From NCBI GenBank assembly GCA_017554105.1, contig JAFZIY010000016.1, forward strand, positions 60,166-124,165: 64,000 bases of DNA, given 5' to 3'. Position numbers and translations under genes: made by a program. The notes beneath the pieces were generated by a model. It ran no database searches and was not told where the DNA came from. It saw only the letters and a list, made by a program, of their open reading frames with translations. Positions 8,666-17,229 of this stretch are shown in pieces (the first letter of the stretch is position 1; every line of letters starts with the position of its first letter). This DNA is from Prevotella sp. (lineage in GTDB: Bacteria; Bacteroidota; Bacteroidia; Bacteroidales; Bacteroidaceae).

Positions 8666-10375
8666 ATGGACAACATTAAACGCATTATCGAGTGCGTGCC
8701 GAACTTCAGCGAGGGGCGCGACTTGAGCGTAATAAGACAAATCACAGATGTGATAGAGAATGTTGACGGAGTGCGCTTGCTTGATGTTGACCCGGGCGAA
8801 GCGACAAACCGAACAGTTGTAACGTTCGTTGGTGAACCTGATGCTGTGGTGGAGGCTGCGTTTCGTAGTGTGAAAGTAGCCGGAGAGTTGATTGACATGC
8901 GTCAGCACCATGGGGCGCACCCTCGAATGGGTGCTACCGATGTGCTTCCTCTTATTCCTGTGGCAGGCGTGAGTCTTGAGGAGTGTGCGCAGATGGCTCG
9001 GGATTTGGCCAAGCGCATTGCTAAAGAACTTGAGATACCATGCTATTGCTATGAGGCAGCAGCTTTTACTGACGAAAGGCGTAATCTTGCCGTTTGTCGT
9101 GAAGGTGAGTATGAGGCATTAGGCGATAAGTTGTCAACACCAGGAAAACAGCCTGATTATGGTGTTCGACCTTTTGACGAACATATGGCTCGAACGGGAT
9201 GTACTGCCGTCGGCGCTCGTGATTTTCTCATTGCTGTGAACTTCAATCTTAATACAACATCAACGCGACGTGCCAATGCCATAGCCTTTGATGTGCGGGA
9301 AAAAGGCCGTCCAGTTAGAGAAGGGGATTCTATAATAGGTAAGCCAAAAGTTGATGCTGAAGGAAATGTCATCATGAAACCTGGCACTTTGAAATGCACA
9401 AAGGCGATAGGGTGGTTTATTGATGAGTATAAGATTGCGCAGGTATCGATGAACATCACGAATATCAACGTCACGCCATTGCACAAAGCATTTGAAGAGG
9501 TATGCCGCTGCGCTCAGAACAGAGGGGTGCGAGTCACAGGAACAGAGATTGTCGGACTCATTCCGAAACGTGTGCTGATAGAGGCAGGTCGCTATTTCCT
9601 TGAAAAGCAAAACCGCTCGACAGGCATTCCAGAGGAAGACATAGTACTTATTGCCGTCAAGTCGCTCGGACTTGAAGACCTCAAAGCGTTCAATCCGCGC
9701 GAGAAGGTGATTGAATATCTTCTTGAAGATGTGGATAAAAAACCTCAGTTAGTAGACTTGTCGGTGAAGGTTTTCGCTCATGAAACTTCGCGCGAGAGTC
9801 CTGCACCAGGAGGTGGGACTATCTCTGCATACATGGGAGCATTAGGTGCTGCCCTCGGCGCGATGGTTGCCAACCTTTCGTCTCATAAGGCAGGATGGGA
9901 CGACCGTTGTGGTGAGTTCTCTATGTGGGCAGAAAAGGGCCAAATGCTCATGGCTGAACTGATGCACCTCGTAGATGAAGACACTGAGGCTTTCAACCGC
10001 ATAATGGATGCTTTCGGTATGCCTAAGAAAACTGACGAGGAGAAGCTGTTGCGTGCTGAAGCGATACAGAAGGCGACTCTTTATGCCGCTGAAGTTCCAC
10101 TACATACCATGAAGGCATCTTATGGTGTGTTCGAGATTTGCAAGGCTATGGCAACGACAGGCAATCCGAACAGCGTGTCAGATGCCGGTGTGGGTGCATT
10201 GGCTGCACGTGCCGCAGTGCTGGGGGCTGGGCTTAACGTGAAAATAAATGCCGCATCGCTGAAAGACAGTGCCGTCGCAGACCATCTGATAGACGAAGCA
10301 AATCAACTTATAGAAAAGGCAAACGCTGAAGAAAAAGAGATATTAGGTATTGTCGAAAGTGTAATTAATAAGTAA
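8666..10375 (+). CDS. ftcD: Bifunctional glutamate formimidoyltransferase / formimidoyl-THF cyclodeaminase
   Basis: Last step of histidine breakdown: moves the formimino group of N-formiminoglutamate to tetrahydrofolate, then releases ammonia to give methenyl-THF. 569 residues, the length of the two-domain form. The N-terminal transferase domain starts with IIECVPNFSEGRD and has HHGAHPRMGATDVLPLIP; the cyclodeaminase part from about residue 370 has ETSRESPAPGGGTISAYMGALGAAL split here for brevity at SPAPGGG, and DAGVGALAARAA. First gene of the hut operon, 32 bases before hutU. Confidence 0.95.
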   Translation: MDNIKRIIECVPNFSEGRDLSVIRQITDVIENVDGVRLLDVDPGEATNRTVVTFVGEPDAVVEAAFRSVKVAGELIDMRQHHGAHPRMGATDVLPLIPVAGVSLEECAQMARDLAKRIAKELEIPCYCYEAAAFTDERRNLAVCREGEYEALGDKLSTPGKQPDYGVRPFDEHMARTGCTAVGARDFLIAVNFNLNTTSTRRANAIAFDVREKGRPVREGDSIIGKPKVDAEGNVIMKPGTLKCTKAIGWFIDEYKIAQVSMNITNINVTPLHKAFEEVCRCAQNRGVRVTGTEIVGLIPKRVLIEAGRYFLEKQNRSTGIPEEDIVLIAVKSLGLEDLKAFNPREKVIEYLLEDVDKKPQLVDLSVKVFAHETSRESPAPGGGTISAYMGALGAALGAMVANLSSHKAGWDDRCGEFSMWAEKGQMLMAELMHLVDEDTEAFNRIMDAFGMPKKTDEEKLLRAEAIQKATLYAAEVPLHTMKASYGVFEICKAMATTGNPNSVSDAGVGALAARAAVLGAGLNVKINAASLKDSAVADHLIDEANQLIEKANAEEKEILGIVESVINK

Positions 10376-10407
10376 CTATATAGTGTATTACCTTATTTCA
10401 AATAACT

Positions 10408-12429
10408 ATGACAAAAGCAGAATTCGCAAAAGAGATAAGTCTCGGCATACCGCATACTTTGCCGGAAATGCCGCCATACGATACAACCATCAACCATGCG
10501 CCCAAACGCAAGGACATATTGAATGCGGAGGAAAAAAAACTTGCCCTGCGCAATGCTTTGCGATATTTCCCGAAGGAGATGCATGCGGCACTTGCACCAG
10601 AGTTTGCTGATGAACTGAAGAAATATGGCCGCATCTATATGTATCGTTTCCGCCCGACATACGACATGCATGCCCGCCCTATTGATGAATATCCTCACCG
10701 CTCCGAGCAGGCTGCTGCTATCATGATGATGATTCAGAATAATCTTGACAAGGCTGTGGCACAACATCCACACGAGTTGATTACATACGGCGGCAATGGT
10801 GCGGTGTTCCAGAACTGGGCACAATATCGTCTTGTCATGAAATACTTGTCAGAGATGACCGACGAGCAGACACTGGTGATGTATAGTGGTCATCCTCTAG
10901 GACTTTTTCCATCGCACAAGACTGCACCGAGAGTAGTGGTCACAAATGGCATGGTGATACCTAATTACAGCAAACCTGACGATTGGGAACGCGACAACGC
11001 ACTCGGCGTGAGCCAGTATGGGCAGATGACGGCAGGGTCATATATGTATATCGGACCTCAGGGAATAGTTCACGGCACTACCATCACCGTGCTTAATGCT
11101 GCCCGTAAAGTGATGGGTGAACATCCGGAGCGTATCCCACTATTTGTCAGCAGCGGTCTCGGTGGAATGTCTGGTGCACAGCCCAAGGCAGGTAATATTG
11201 CAGGTGTTGTAAGTGTGGTGGCAGAGATTAACCCACTTGCGGCACAGAAAAGGTATGGCCAAGGATGGGTTGATGAGTTGCATGATAATCTTGATGAACT
11301 TATTCCTGCCATCAGCAAGGCCGTAAGTGAACATAGAGTCGTGTCTATGGCATATATCGGGAATGTCGTTGACTTATGGGAACGACTTGCTGAAGAAAAT
11401 ATCAAGGTTGATCTTGGCAGTGACCAAACGTCACTTCACAATGCATTTGCCGGTGGTTATTATCCTGTCGGCATGTCACTTGACGAGTCAAAGCAGATGA
11501 TGGCAGAACAACCTGACCTCTTCAAAGAAAGAGTTTTTGCCTCTCTCCGCCGTCAGGTTGATGCCATTAACAAGTTGACGGCTCGTGGAATGTATTTTTT
11601 CGACTATGGTAACGCATTTTTGCTTACGGCTGGAAGGGCAGGCGCAGATATTTGGGACGAAAATGTCACGGGTAGATTCCGTTATCCGTCGTATGTTCAG
11701 GATATCATGGGACCGATGTTCTTTGACTATGGCTTCGGACCGTTCCGCTGGGTATGCTCTTCATGCAAACCTGAGGATCTTGCTGTTACTGACCGTCTTG
11801 CAGCAGAAGTGTTAGATGATATGCTGAAATGTGCCCCCGATGACATTCGTGGACAGCTTGCCGACAATCTGCACTGGATTCGTGAGGCTGGTAAGAACCA
11901 TCTTGTGGTGGGTTCTCAGGCACGCATACTATATGCCGATGCAGAAGGCCGGACAAGGATAGCCCTTGCTTTCAACGATGCGATTCGTCGTGGTGAGATA
12001 ACCCGTCCTGTCATATTGGGAAGAGATCATCATGATGTGTCTGGAACTGACTCCCCGTTCCGTGAGACTTCTAACATATATGACGGTTCGCAGTTCTGTG
12101 CAGACATGGCGGTGCAGAACGTTATCGGTGACTCTTTCAGGGGAGCAACGTGGGTAAGCATTCATAATGGAGGCGGAGTTGGTTGGGGTGAAGTCATAAA
12201 CGGAGGCTTCGGTATGGTTATCGATGGAAGTGAAGAGTCGGAACGTAAGATTCGCGAGATGCTGTTCTGGGATGTCAACAATGGCATCGCCCGTCGTTCA
12301 TGGGCTCGCAACAAAGGTTCTATCGATGCTATAAAGAGAGAGATGGAACGAACCCCAGAACTGAAGGTGACACTCCCCAACCTTGTTGACGATGAAATAA
12401 TCAATAACCTCATAACCAATAACCCATAA
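10408..12429 (+). CDS. hutU: Urocanate hydratase
   Basis: Second step of histidine degradation: hydrates urocanate to imidazolonepropionate using tightly bound NAD. 673 residues, typical of the longer Bacteroidetes form (the Pseudomonas-type is about 555). Visible: ELITYGGNGAVFQNWAQY, YSGHPLGLFPSHKTAPR, MTAGSYMYIGPQGIVHGT, the GLGGMSGAQPKA NAD-binding stretch, and KYP-like C-terminal core HNGGGVGWGEVINGGFG. Second in ftcD-hutU-hutH-hutI, only 11 bases before hutH. Confidence 0.96.
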   Translation: MTKAEFAKEISLGIPHTLPEMPPYDTTINHAPKRKDILNAEEKKLALRNALRYFPKEMHAALAPEFADELKKYGRIYMYRFRPTYDMHARPIDEYPHRSEQAAAIMMMIQNNLDKAVAQHPHELITYGGNGAVFQNWAQYRLVMKYLSEMTDEQTLVMYSGHPLGLFPSHKTAPRVVVTNGMVIPNYSKPDDWERDNALGVSQYGQMTAGSYMYIGPQGIVHGTTITVLNAARKVMGEHPERIPLFVSSGLGGMSGAQPKAGNIAGVVSVVAEINPLAAQKRYGQGWVDELHDNLDELIPAISKAVSEHRVVSMAYIGNVVDLWERLAEENIKVDLGSDQTSLHNAFAGGYYPVGMSLDESKQMMAEQPDLFKERVFASLRRQVDAINKLTARGMYFFDYGNAFLLTAGRAGADIWDENVTGRFRYPSYVQDIMGPMFFDYGFGPFRWVCSSCKPEDLAVTDRLAAEVLDDMLKCAPDDIRGQLADNLHWIREAGKNHLVVGSQARILYADAEGRTRIALAFNDAIRRGEITRPVILGRDHHDVSGTDSPFRETSNIYDGSQFCADMAVQNVIGDSFRGATWVSIHNGGGVGWGEVINGGFGMVIDGSEESERKIREMLFWDVNNGIARRSWARNKGSIDAIKREMERTPELKVTLPNLVDDEIINNLITNNP

Positions 12430-12440
12430 CCTATTCTAAA

Positions 12441-13916
12441 ATGGTACATCAAATTAGTGCAGAACATCTTACAATAGAGAAAGTTGGTGAGATAATCTAT
12501 AACAACTGTAAGATTGAACTTGGTGAAGATGCCAAGCAGCGCATAAAGCGTTGCCGTAACTATCTTGACAAGAAGATTGAAAGAAACGGAGAGCCCATTT
12601 ATGGCGTTACAACGGGTTTCGGCTCATTGTGTAACGTCTCTATAGGAAAAGATCATCTCTCCCAACTGCAGATAAACCTGATAAAAAGTCATGCCTGCGG
12701 TGTGGGTGAGCGTGTGCCTAATGATATCGTGAAGATAATGCTATTGCTCAAGATACAATCGCTAAGTTATGGCTATTCTGGTTGTAAACTCGATACTGTG
12801 ATGCGTCTTGTGGCATTTTTCAATAACGACATCTATCCTGTGGTATATAAGCAGGGGTCATTGGGCGCATCAGGCGACCTTGTTCCACTTGCCCATCTGT
12901 GTCTCCCTATAGTCGGATTAGGCGAGGTAGAGTATCAAGGGCGAGTGATTTCTGGTGCGGAGATTCTTCGTCGTAAACGATGGAAACCGATAGAACTGGC
13001 AAGTAAGGAAGGACTGGCATTGCTCAATGGCACTCAGAATATGAGTGCTTTCGCCGTGTGGTCATTGCTTCAGGCACAGCGTCTCAGCGATTGGGCAGAC
13101 AAAATAGCCGCAATGTCTCTTGATGCGTATGACGGAAGGATAGAGCCTTTCACTGAGGTTGTTCATCTTGTGCGTCCTCACAAGGGACAATTGGAGACGG
13201 CGGCACGAATGAAAGAAATGCTTGAGGGCTCACAGATGATTGTAAACTCAAAGCCACATGTGCAAGACCCTTATTCATTCCGTTGTGTTCCGCAAGTGCA
13301 TGGAGCCGTGAAAGACACTCTTAGATATGTTAAGTCCGTGATAGACAAGGAAATAAACTCCGCCACTGATAATCCTATTATATGTCCTGAGGAGGATATC
13401 ATAATCTCTGCTGGAAACTTTCATGGCGAGCCCATCGCGTTGCCGATAGATTTCCTCTCCATCGCCATGAGCGAGCTTGCAAATATTTCTGAGCGGCGTA
13501 TATACCGACTAGTGTCGGGAACACGTGGACTTCCGAGTTACCTTGTCGCTAATCCTGGAGTCAATAGCGGCTTCATGATAACACAATACACAGCAGCATC
13601 GTGCGTATCGTTGAACAAGAGTCTTGCCATGCCATCGTCGGTGGATAGCATTCCATCGTGTCAAGACCAGGAAGACCATGTCAGCATGGGAGCCAATGCG
13701 GCCATAAAACTTTATAAGGTGATACTTAATACTGAGCGAGTGCTTGCCATCGAGTTGTTTAATGCAGCCCAGGCTCTTGACTTCCGCCTGCCGCTGAAGT
13801 CCTCACCCAAGATTATGGAGATTCACGATGAATACCGTAAAGTGGTGCCGTTCATCCTCAATGACGAACTGATGTATCCTTACATTGAACTCTCTATACA
13901 ATTTCTGCGTAGATGA
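12441..13916 (+). CDS. hutH: Histidine ammonia-lyase
   Basis: First step of histidine degradation: removes ammonia from L-histidine to give trans-urocanate. 491 residues. The MIO cofactor forms from Ala143-Ser144-Gly145 within GSLGASGDLVPLAHL; YGVTTGFGSL near residue 54 and the ATDNP and QDHVSMG-type segments (SATDNPII, QDQEDHVSMGANA) complete the active site. Overlaps hutI by 4 bases (ATGA), implying translational coupling. Confidence 0.97.
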   Translation: MVHQISAEHLTIEKVGEIIYNNCKIELGEDAKQRIKRCRNYLDKKIERNGEPIYGVTTGFGSLCNVSIGKDHLSQLQINLIKSHACGVGERVPNDIVKIMLLLKIQSLSYGYSGCKLDTVMRLVAFFNNDIYPVVYKQGSLGASGDLVPLAHLCLPIVGLGEVEYQGRVISGAEILRRKRWKPIELASKEGLALLNGTQNMSAFAVWSLLQAQRLSDWADKIAAMSLDAYDGRIEPFTEVVHLVRPHKGQLETAARMKEMLEGSQMIVNSKPHVQDPYSFRCVPQVHGAVKDTLRYVKSVIDKEINSATDNPIICPEEDIIISAGNFHGEPIALPIDFLSIAMSELANISERRIYRLVSGTRGLPSYLVANPGVNSGFMITQYTAASCVSLNKSLAMPSSVDSIPSCQDQEDHVSMGANAAIKLYKVILNTERVLAIELFNAAQALDFRLPLKSSPKIMEIHDEYRKVVPFILNDELMYPYIELSIQFLRR

Positions 13917-15160
13917 AATTACTGGTAAAGAATATAGGAACGCTAAGCGGACTAAATACGGAGAAAGTACGGAGAAGATACGGAGAGGATATGTCTGTAC
14001 TTCCCTCCATAAATAACGCGTGGCTTTCCGTCATTGATGGCAAATTCTCCGACTTCGGTCCTATGTGCAGCGATGACACCGCAGCACAGAGAACTGACGA
14101 CTATGATACCATTATTGATGCAGAGGGGGGAATGGTTTTGCCGTCTTTCTGCGACAGTCATACCCATCTTGTATATGCTGGCAGTCGCGAGCAGGAGTTT
14201 GTGGATAAGATAAACGGTCTCTCATATGCGGAGATAGCCCGAAGGGGAGGTGGAATACTGAATAGTGCCGACCGCCTGCACAGTCTTTCGGAAGATGAAC
14301 TATATGAACAGTCGATGACCCGCGTGCGCGAGATAATAAAGAAAGGAACGGGAGCAGTGGAGATAAAGAGCGGTTACGGCCTTTCTACTGAAGACGAACT
14401 GAAAATGCTACGCGTTATTCGACGAATAAAGGAAACTGCGCCATTGAAGGTGATGAGCACTTTTCTTGGTGCTCACGCTGTTGCCCGTGGAATGTCACAA
14501 TCCAGTTATGTAGATCTCGTTGTCAACGAGATGTTACCTGCTGTGGCAGCAGAAGGACTGGCAGACTTTATTGACGTCTTCTGTGACGAGGGCTTCTTTA
14601 CTCCAGAGGAGACATCACGGATTCTTGAAGCTGGGGCTCGTTATGGTCTGAAAGGTAAGATTCATGGTGAGGAACTGGCACCATCGGGTGTAGTGGAGGT
14701 GGCTGTGAAACATGGCGCACTCTCTGTTGACCATCTTGAGAGCATGACTGATGTGGACATAGAGATGCTTCGTTCGTCTGACACCATTCCTACAGCATTG
14801 CCAGGCACTTCGTTCTTCCTCAATATGCCTTTCGCACCAGCACGCAAGATGATAAGTGCAGGGTTCCCCCTTGCCATTGCAAGTGACTATAACCCAGGTT
14901 CAACGCCTTCGGGCGACATGAAATTTGTCGTGTCACTTGCATGTATCAAGATGCGTTTGATGCCGGAAGAGGCACTCAATGCTGCTACAATAAATGGTGC
15001 TGCGGCGATGGGGATAAGCAGAGAATACGGTTCAATAGGAAAAGGTATGATTGCAAATTTCTTCATAACCGATCCCATTCCTTCTATAGCATTCATTCCA
15101 TACGCTTACACGACACCCATCATCCGCCGTGTGTTTCTGGAAGGAAAAGAGATTGTTTGA
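13913..15160 (+). CDS. hutI: Imidazolonepropionase
   Basis: Third step of histidine degradation: metal-dependent ring opening of 4-imidazolone-5-propionate to N-formiminoglutamate. 415 residues of the amidohydrolase fold. Metal ligands are visible in DSHTHLVYAG (His83, His85), FLGAHAVARG, KIHGEELAPSG and ASDYNPGS. Its product is the substrate of FtcD, so the four-gene operon covers the whole histidine-to-glutamate route. It ends 10 bases from a convergent gene. Confidence 0.96.
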   Translation: MKLLVKNIGTLSGLNTEKVRRRYGEDMSVLPSINNAWLSVIDGKFSDFGPMCSDDTAAQRTDDYDTIIDAEGGMVLPSFCDSHTHLVYAGSREQEFVDKINGLSYAEIARRGGGILNSADRLHSLSEDELYEQSMTRVREIIKKGTGAVEIKSGYGLSTEDELKMLRVIRRIKETAPLKVMSTFLGAHAVARGMSQSSYVDLVVNEMLPAVAAEGLADFIDVFCDEGFFTPEETSRILEAGARYGLKGKIHGEELAPSGVVEVAVKHGALSVDHLESMTDVDIEMLRSSDTIPTALPGTSFFLNMPFAPARKMISAGFPLAIASDYNPGSTPSGDMKFVVSLACIKMRLMPEEALNAATINGAAAMGISREYGSIGKGMIANFFITDPIPSIAFIPYAYTTPIIRRVFLEGKEIV

Positions 15161-15170
15161 TATTAGATGG

Positions 15171-15515
15171 TTAGAGGAATGTTAATATTTTCCCCTGTAA
15201 TAATGACATGAAGTTTTGGCGATAGGCATCAGCCATTACATTGAATAAAGCCTCCGACACGCAGATATCTCGCATCGTGTCGGGGGTTATTTCGTTAGGT
15301 ATCTCCTGTGACAATCCGTTTATTTCTGCAATCTTGGGATAAACGGCCAGATGGAACTCAGTAGCCACTTCCTCATAGTGCTCAAGCATTGCCTGTTTAA
15401 GCGTCTTAGGTTCCAGTTGCTCTGGCATCTTACCTGTTTCAGATAGTGCTATCTTCCTTGTATATTCACGGAAGAACATATTCACAACGTCTCTTATTGC
15501 TTCTTCTTTGGTCAT
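15171..15515 (-). CDS. Small hypothetical protein next to queG
   Basis: 114 residues, predicted mostly alpha-helical, acidic, with no signal peptide, membrane segment or cysteine cluster; I do not recognise a family. It begins inside the end of queG (4-base overlap), so it is translated from the queG message. Its helix-loop layout gives no catalytic hint. Confidence 0.7.
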   Translation of the reverse strand: MTKEEAIRDVVNMFFREYTRKIALSETGKMPEQLEPKTLKQAMLEHYEEVATEFHLAVYPKIAEINGLSQEIPNEITPDTMRDICVSEALFNVMADAYRQNFMSLLQGKILTFL

Positions 15516-16513
15516 TTCTTTGTCATCTTTTTAATATTCCTCATCAGTCCTTCATATTTCGCACGTTTCACGGCACTTCCCTTAAAAAGACGGCGGTAGT
15601 CTTCTTCGCTCAGCGATTGCCATTGCTCGCGTGTCATCTCCATTAGTTCTTCTTTTGGCTGTAATAGAGGCTCATTGGTCGGTTGGGCGAATCGGTTCCA
15701 GGGACACGCTTGCTGGCAACGGTCACATCCATATATGGTATCTCCCATTTCCTTTGCAATTTCTTCGGGTATGTCACCACGATTCTCTATTGTCTGGTAG
15801 GAGAGACATTTATCTGCTGCAAAGGTCCTTTGCGGAGAAATCAAACTATGTTGGCCAGACGGTTTCCCTGTTTCTGAGGATATGGTGTCAGGGTTAAGAC
15901 ATCCTGTTGGACATGCTTCAATGCACTTGTTACAGTTACCGCAATGTGACTCCATGGGTTTGTCATACTCCAATTCTATAGGCAAAAACAGTTCTCCGAG
16001 GAAGAACATGCTACCGGCACGTGGGATTATGAGTTGGTGGTTTTTTCCCACCCATCCTAGTCCTGCCTTCACTGCCCAGTAACGTTCGAGAATAGGTGCG
16101 CTGTCGGAGAATGCCCTCACTCCTTCTGATGTGTCGTCCTCTTTCGATAATGCTGATATCTCGGGTATTCTGCTTGCCATTTCGCGCAGCTTTCCTTTCA
16201 CGATGTCGTGGTAGTCTTGTCCTAATGCGTATGCTGCTATCTGATACTCTCCTTCAGGCAATCGTGAGGCGGGAGCATAGTTGAGTGCCACAGAAACGAT
16301 ACTCATAGTTCCTGGTACTAGTTTCCGAGGATCGAGTCGCTTCTCAAGATGGTTCTCCATATATGCCATTGTGGCATGCCCTCCGTGTTGCAGCCAAGCC
16401 ATGAATCCCTCCGCCACGTCAGAACTTACTGGCTCGGCGCGCGCTATGCCACAAGCAGAAAAGCCAAGGCTTAGTGCCTCGGCTTTTATTCTATTCGAAA
16501 GTTCGGAATTCAT
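15512..16513 (-). CDS. queG: Epoxyqueuosine reductase
   Basis: Cobalamin- and Fe-S-dependent enzyme that reduces epoxyqueuosine to queuosine at tRNA position 34. 333 residues. Two 4Fe-4S clusters are evident: C191xxCxxC197xxxC201P and C263xxC266xxxC270P, with Cys236 between them; the conserved SDSAPILER stretch carries the putative proton donor Asp137. The start ATG at 16513 lies 23 bases inside the upstream polysaccharide deacetylase gene, so the three leftward genes are an operon. Confidence 0.95.
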   Translation of the reverse strand: MNSELSNRIKAEALSLGFSACGIARAEPVSSDVAEGFMAWLQHGGHATMAYMENHLEKRLDPRKLVPGTMSIVSVALNYAPASRLPEGEYQIAAYALGQDYHDIVKGKLREMASRIPEISALSKEDDTSEGVRAFSDSAPILERYWAVKAGLGWVGKNHQLIIPRAGSMFFLGELFLPIELEYDKPMESHCGNCNKCIEACPTGCLNPDTISSETGKPSGQHSLISPQRTFAADKCLSYQTIENRGDIPEEIAKEMGDTIYGCDRCQQACPWNRFAQPTNEPLLQPKEELMEMTREQWQSLSEEDYRRLFKGSAVKRAKYEGLMRNIKKMTKK

Positions 16514-17102
16514 AACCTTGTTCTTTTAACCACTTCAATGCTTCGGGAAGCGCGTAGTGCAGTTTGCCGATGCTCTTAAGTGAATCATGGAATGTTATTA
16601 TGGAGCCGTTGCGTGTGTAACGCTTCACATTCTCAAGCACCTCCTCGGCCGTCAGACGAGTGGAGTAGTCGCGGGTAACGACATCCCACATCACCACTTT
16701 GTAGTATTTGCTGAGCCAGTAGTATGGACTATGTCGCATCCATCCGTGCGGAGGACGGAAGAGATGGGCATGTATCAGTTCGTTTGCCTGATAGGTGTTG
16801 ATGATATATGTCGTAGTCCAATGCCTGAAACCTCCGATATGGTTCATTGTATGGTTGCCCACCTGATGGCCTTCTGCTACAATACGCTCATAAAGTTCGG
16901 GGTGTTTCTTTACATTGTCACCCACCATGAAGAACGTTGCCTTCGCACCAAGTTCCTTTAGTGTGTCGAGGATAAATGGCGTGGCCTCGGGGATAGGACC
17001 GTCGTCAAAGGTCAGATAAACCGCTCTGACGTTTTTGTCCATTCTCCATGTTGCTTTAGGGTAAAGCCATCGCAACCATCTGGCAGGCTGTTCTATGAAC
17101 AT
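16491..17102 (-). CDS. Polysaccharide deacetylase family protein (NodB domain)
   Basis: Carbohydrate esterase family 4-type metal deacetylase, 203 residues. Seen: motif 1 YLTFDDGPIPEAT with the catalytic/metal Asp pair, motif 2 GNHTMNH with metal histidines, motif 3 FRPPHGW, and a late ITFHDS. No clear signal peptide, only a basic N-terminus (PARWLRWLYPKATWR), so it is probably membrane-associated or cytoplasmic; the substrate could be peptidoglycan or an exported glycan. Overlaps queG. Confidence 0.88.
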   Translation of the reverse strand: MFIEQPARWLRWLYPKATWRMDKNVRAVYLTFDDGPIPEATPFILDTLKELGAKATFFMVGDNVKKHPELYERIVAEGHQVGNHTMNHIGGFRHWTTTYIINTYQANELIHAHLFRPPHGWMRHSPYYWLSKYYKVVMWDVVTRDYSTRLTAEEVLENVKRYTRNGSIITFHDSLKSIGKLHYALPEALKWLKEQGYEFRTFE

Positions 17103-17122
17103 ATTTCTTTTCTTTAGTTGAC

Positions 17123-17227
17123 GAGTTAACTAGTTGACAAGTTGACGAGTTAATAGTTTAGAGTTTATGGTTTATTGCTTAAAGGCAACAAAACAATCAA
17201 CTTGTTAACTTGTCAACTTGTTAACTC
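17123..17227. repeat. Large inverted repeat of GTTGACAAGTT-type units
   Basis: A left arm at 17123-17152 and a right arm at 17198-17227 are reverse complements over 30 positions with about 3 mismatches. Each arm is itself built of short alternating units (GTTAAC, GTTGAC, AAGTTGACAAG). It lies between the deacetylase gene and the large GT117 gene and could fold as a long hairpin in RNA. Confidence 0.7.
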
Positions 17228-17229
17228 AT

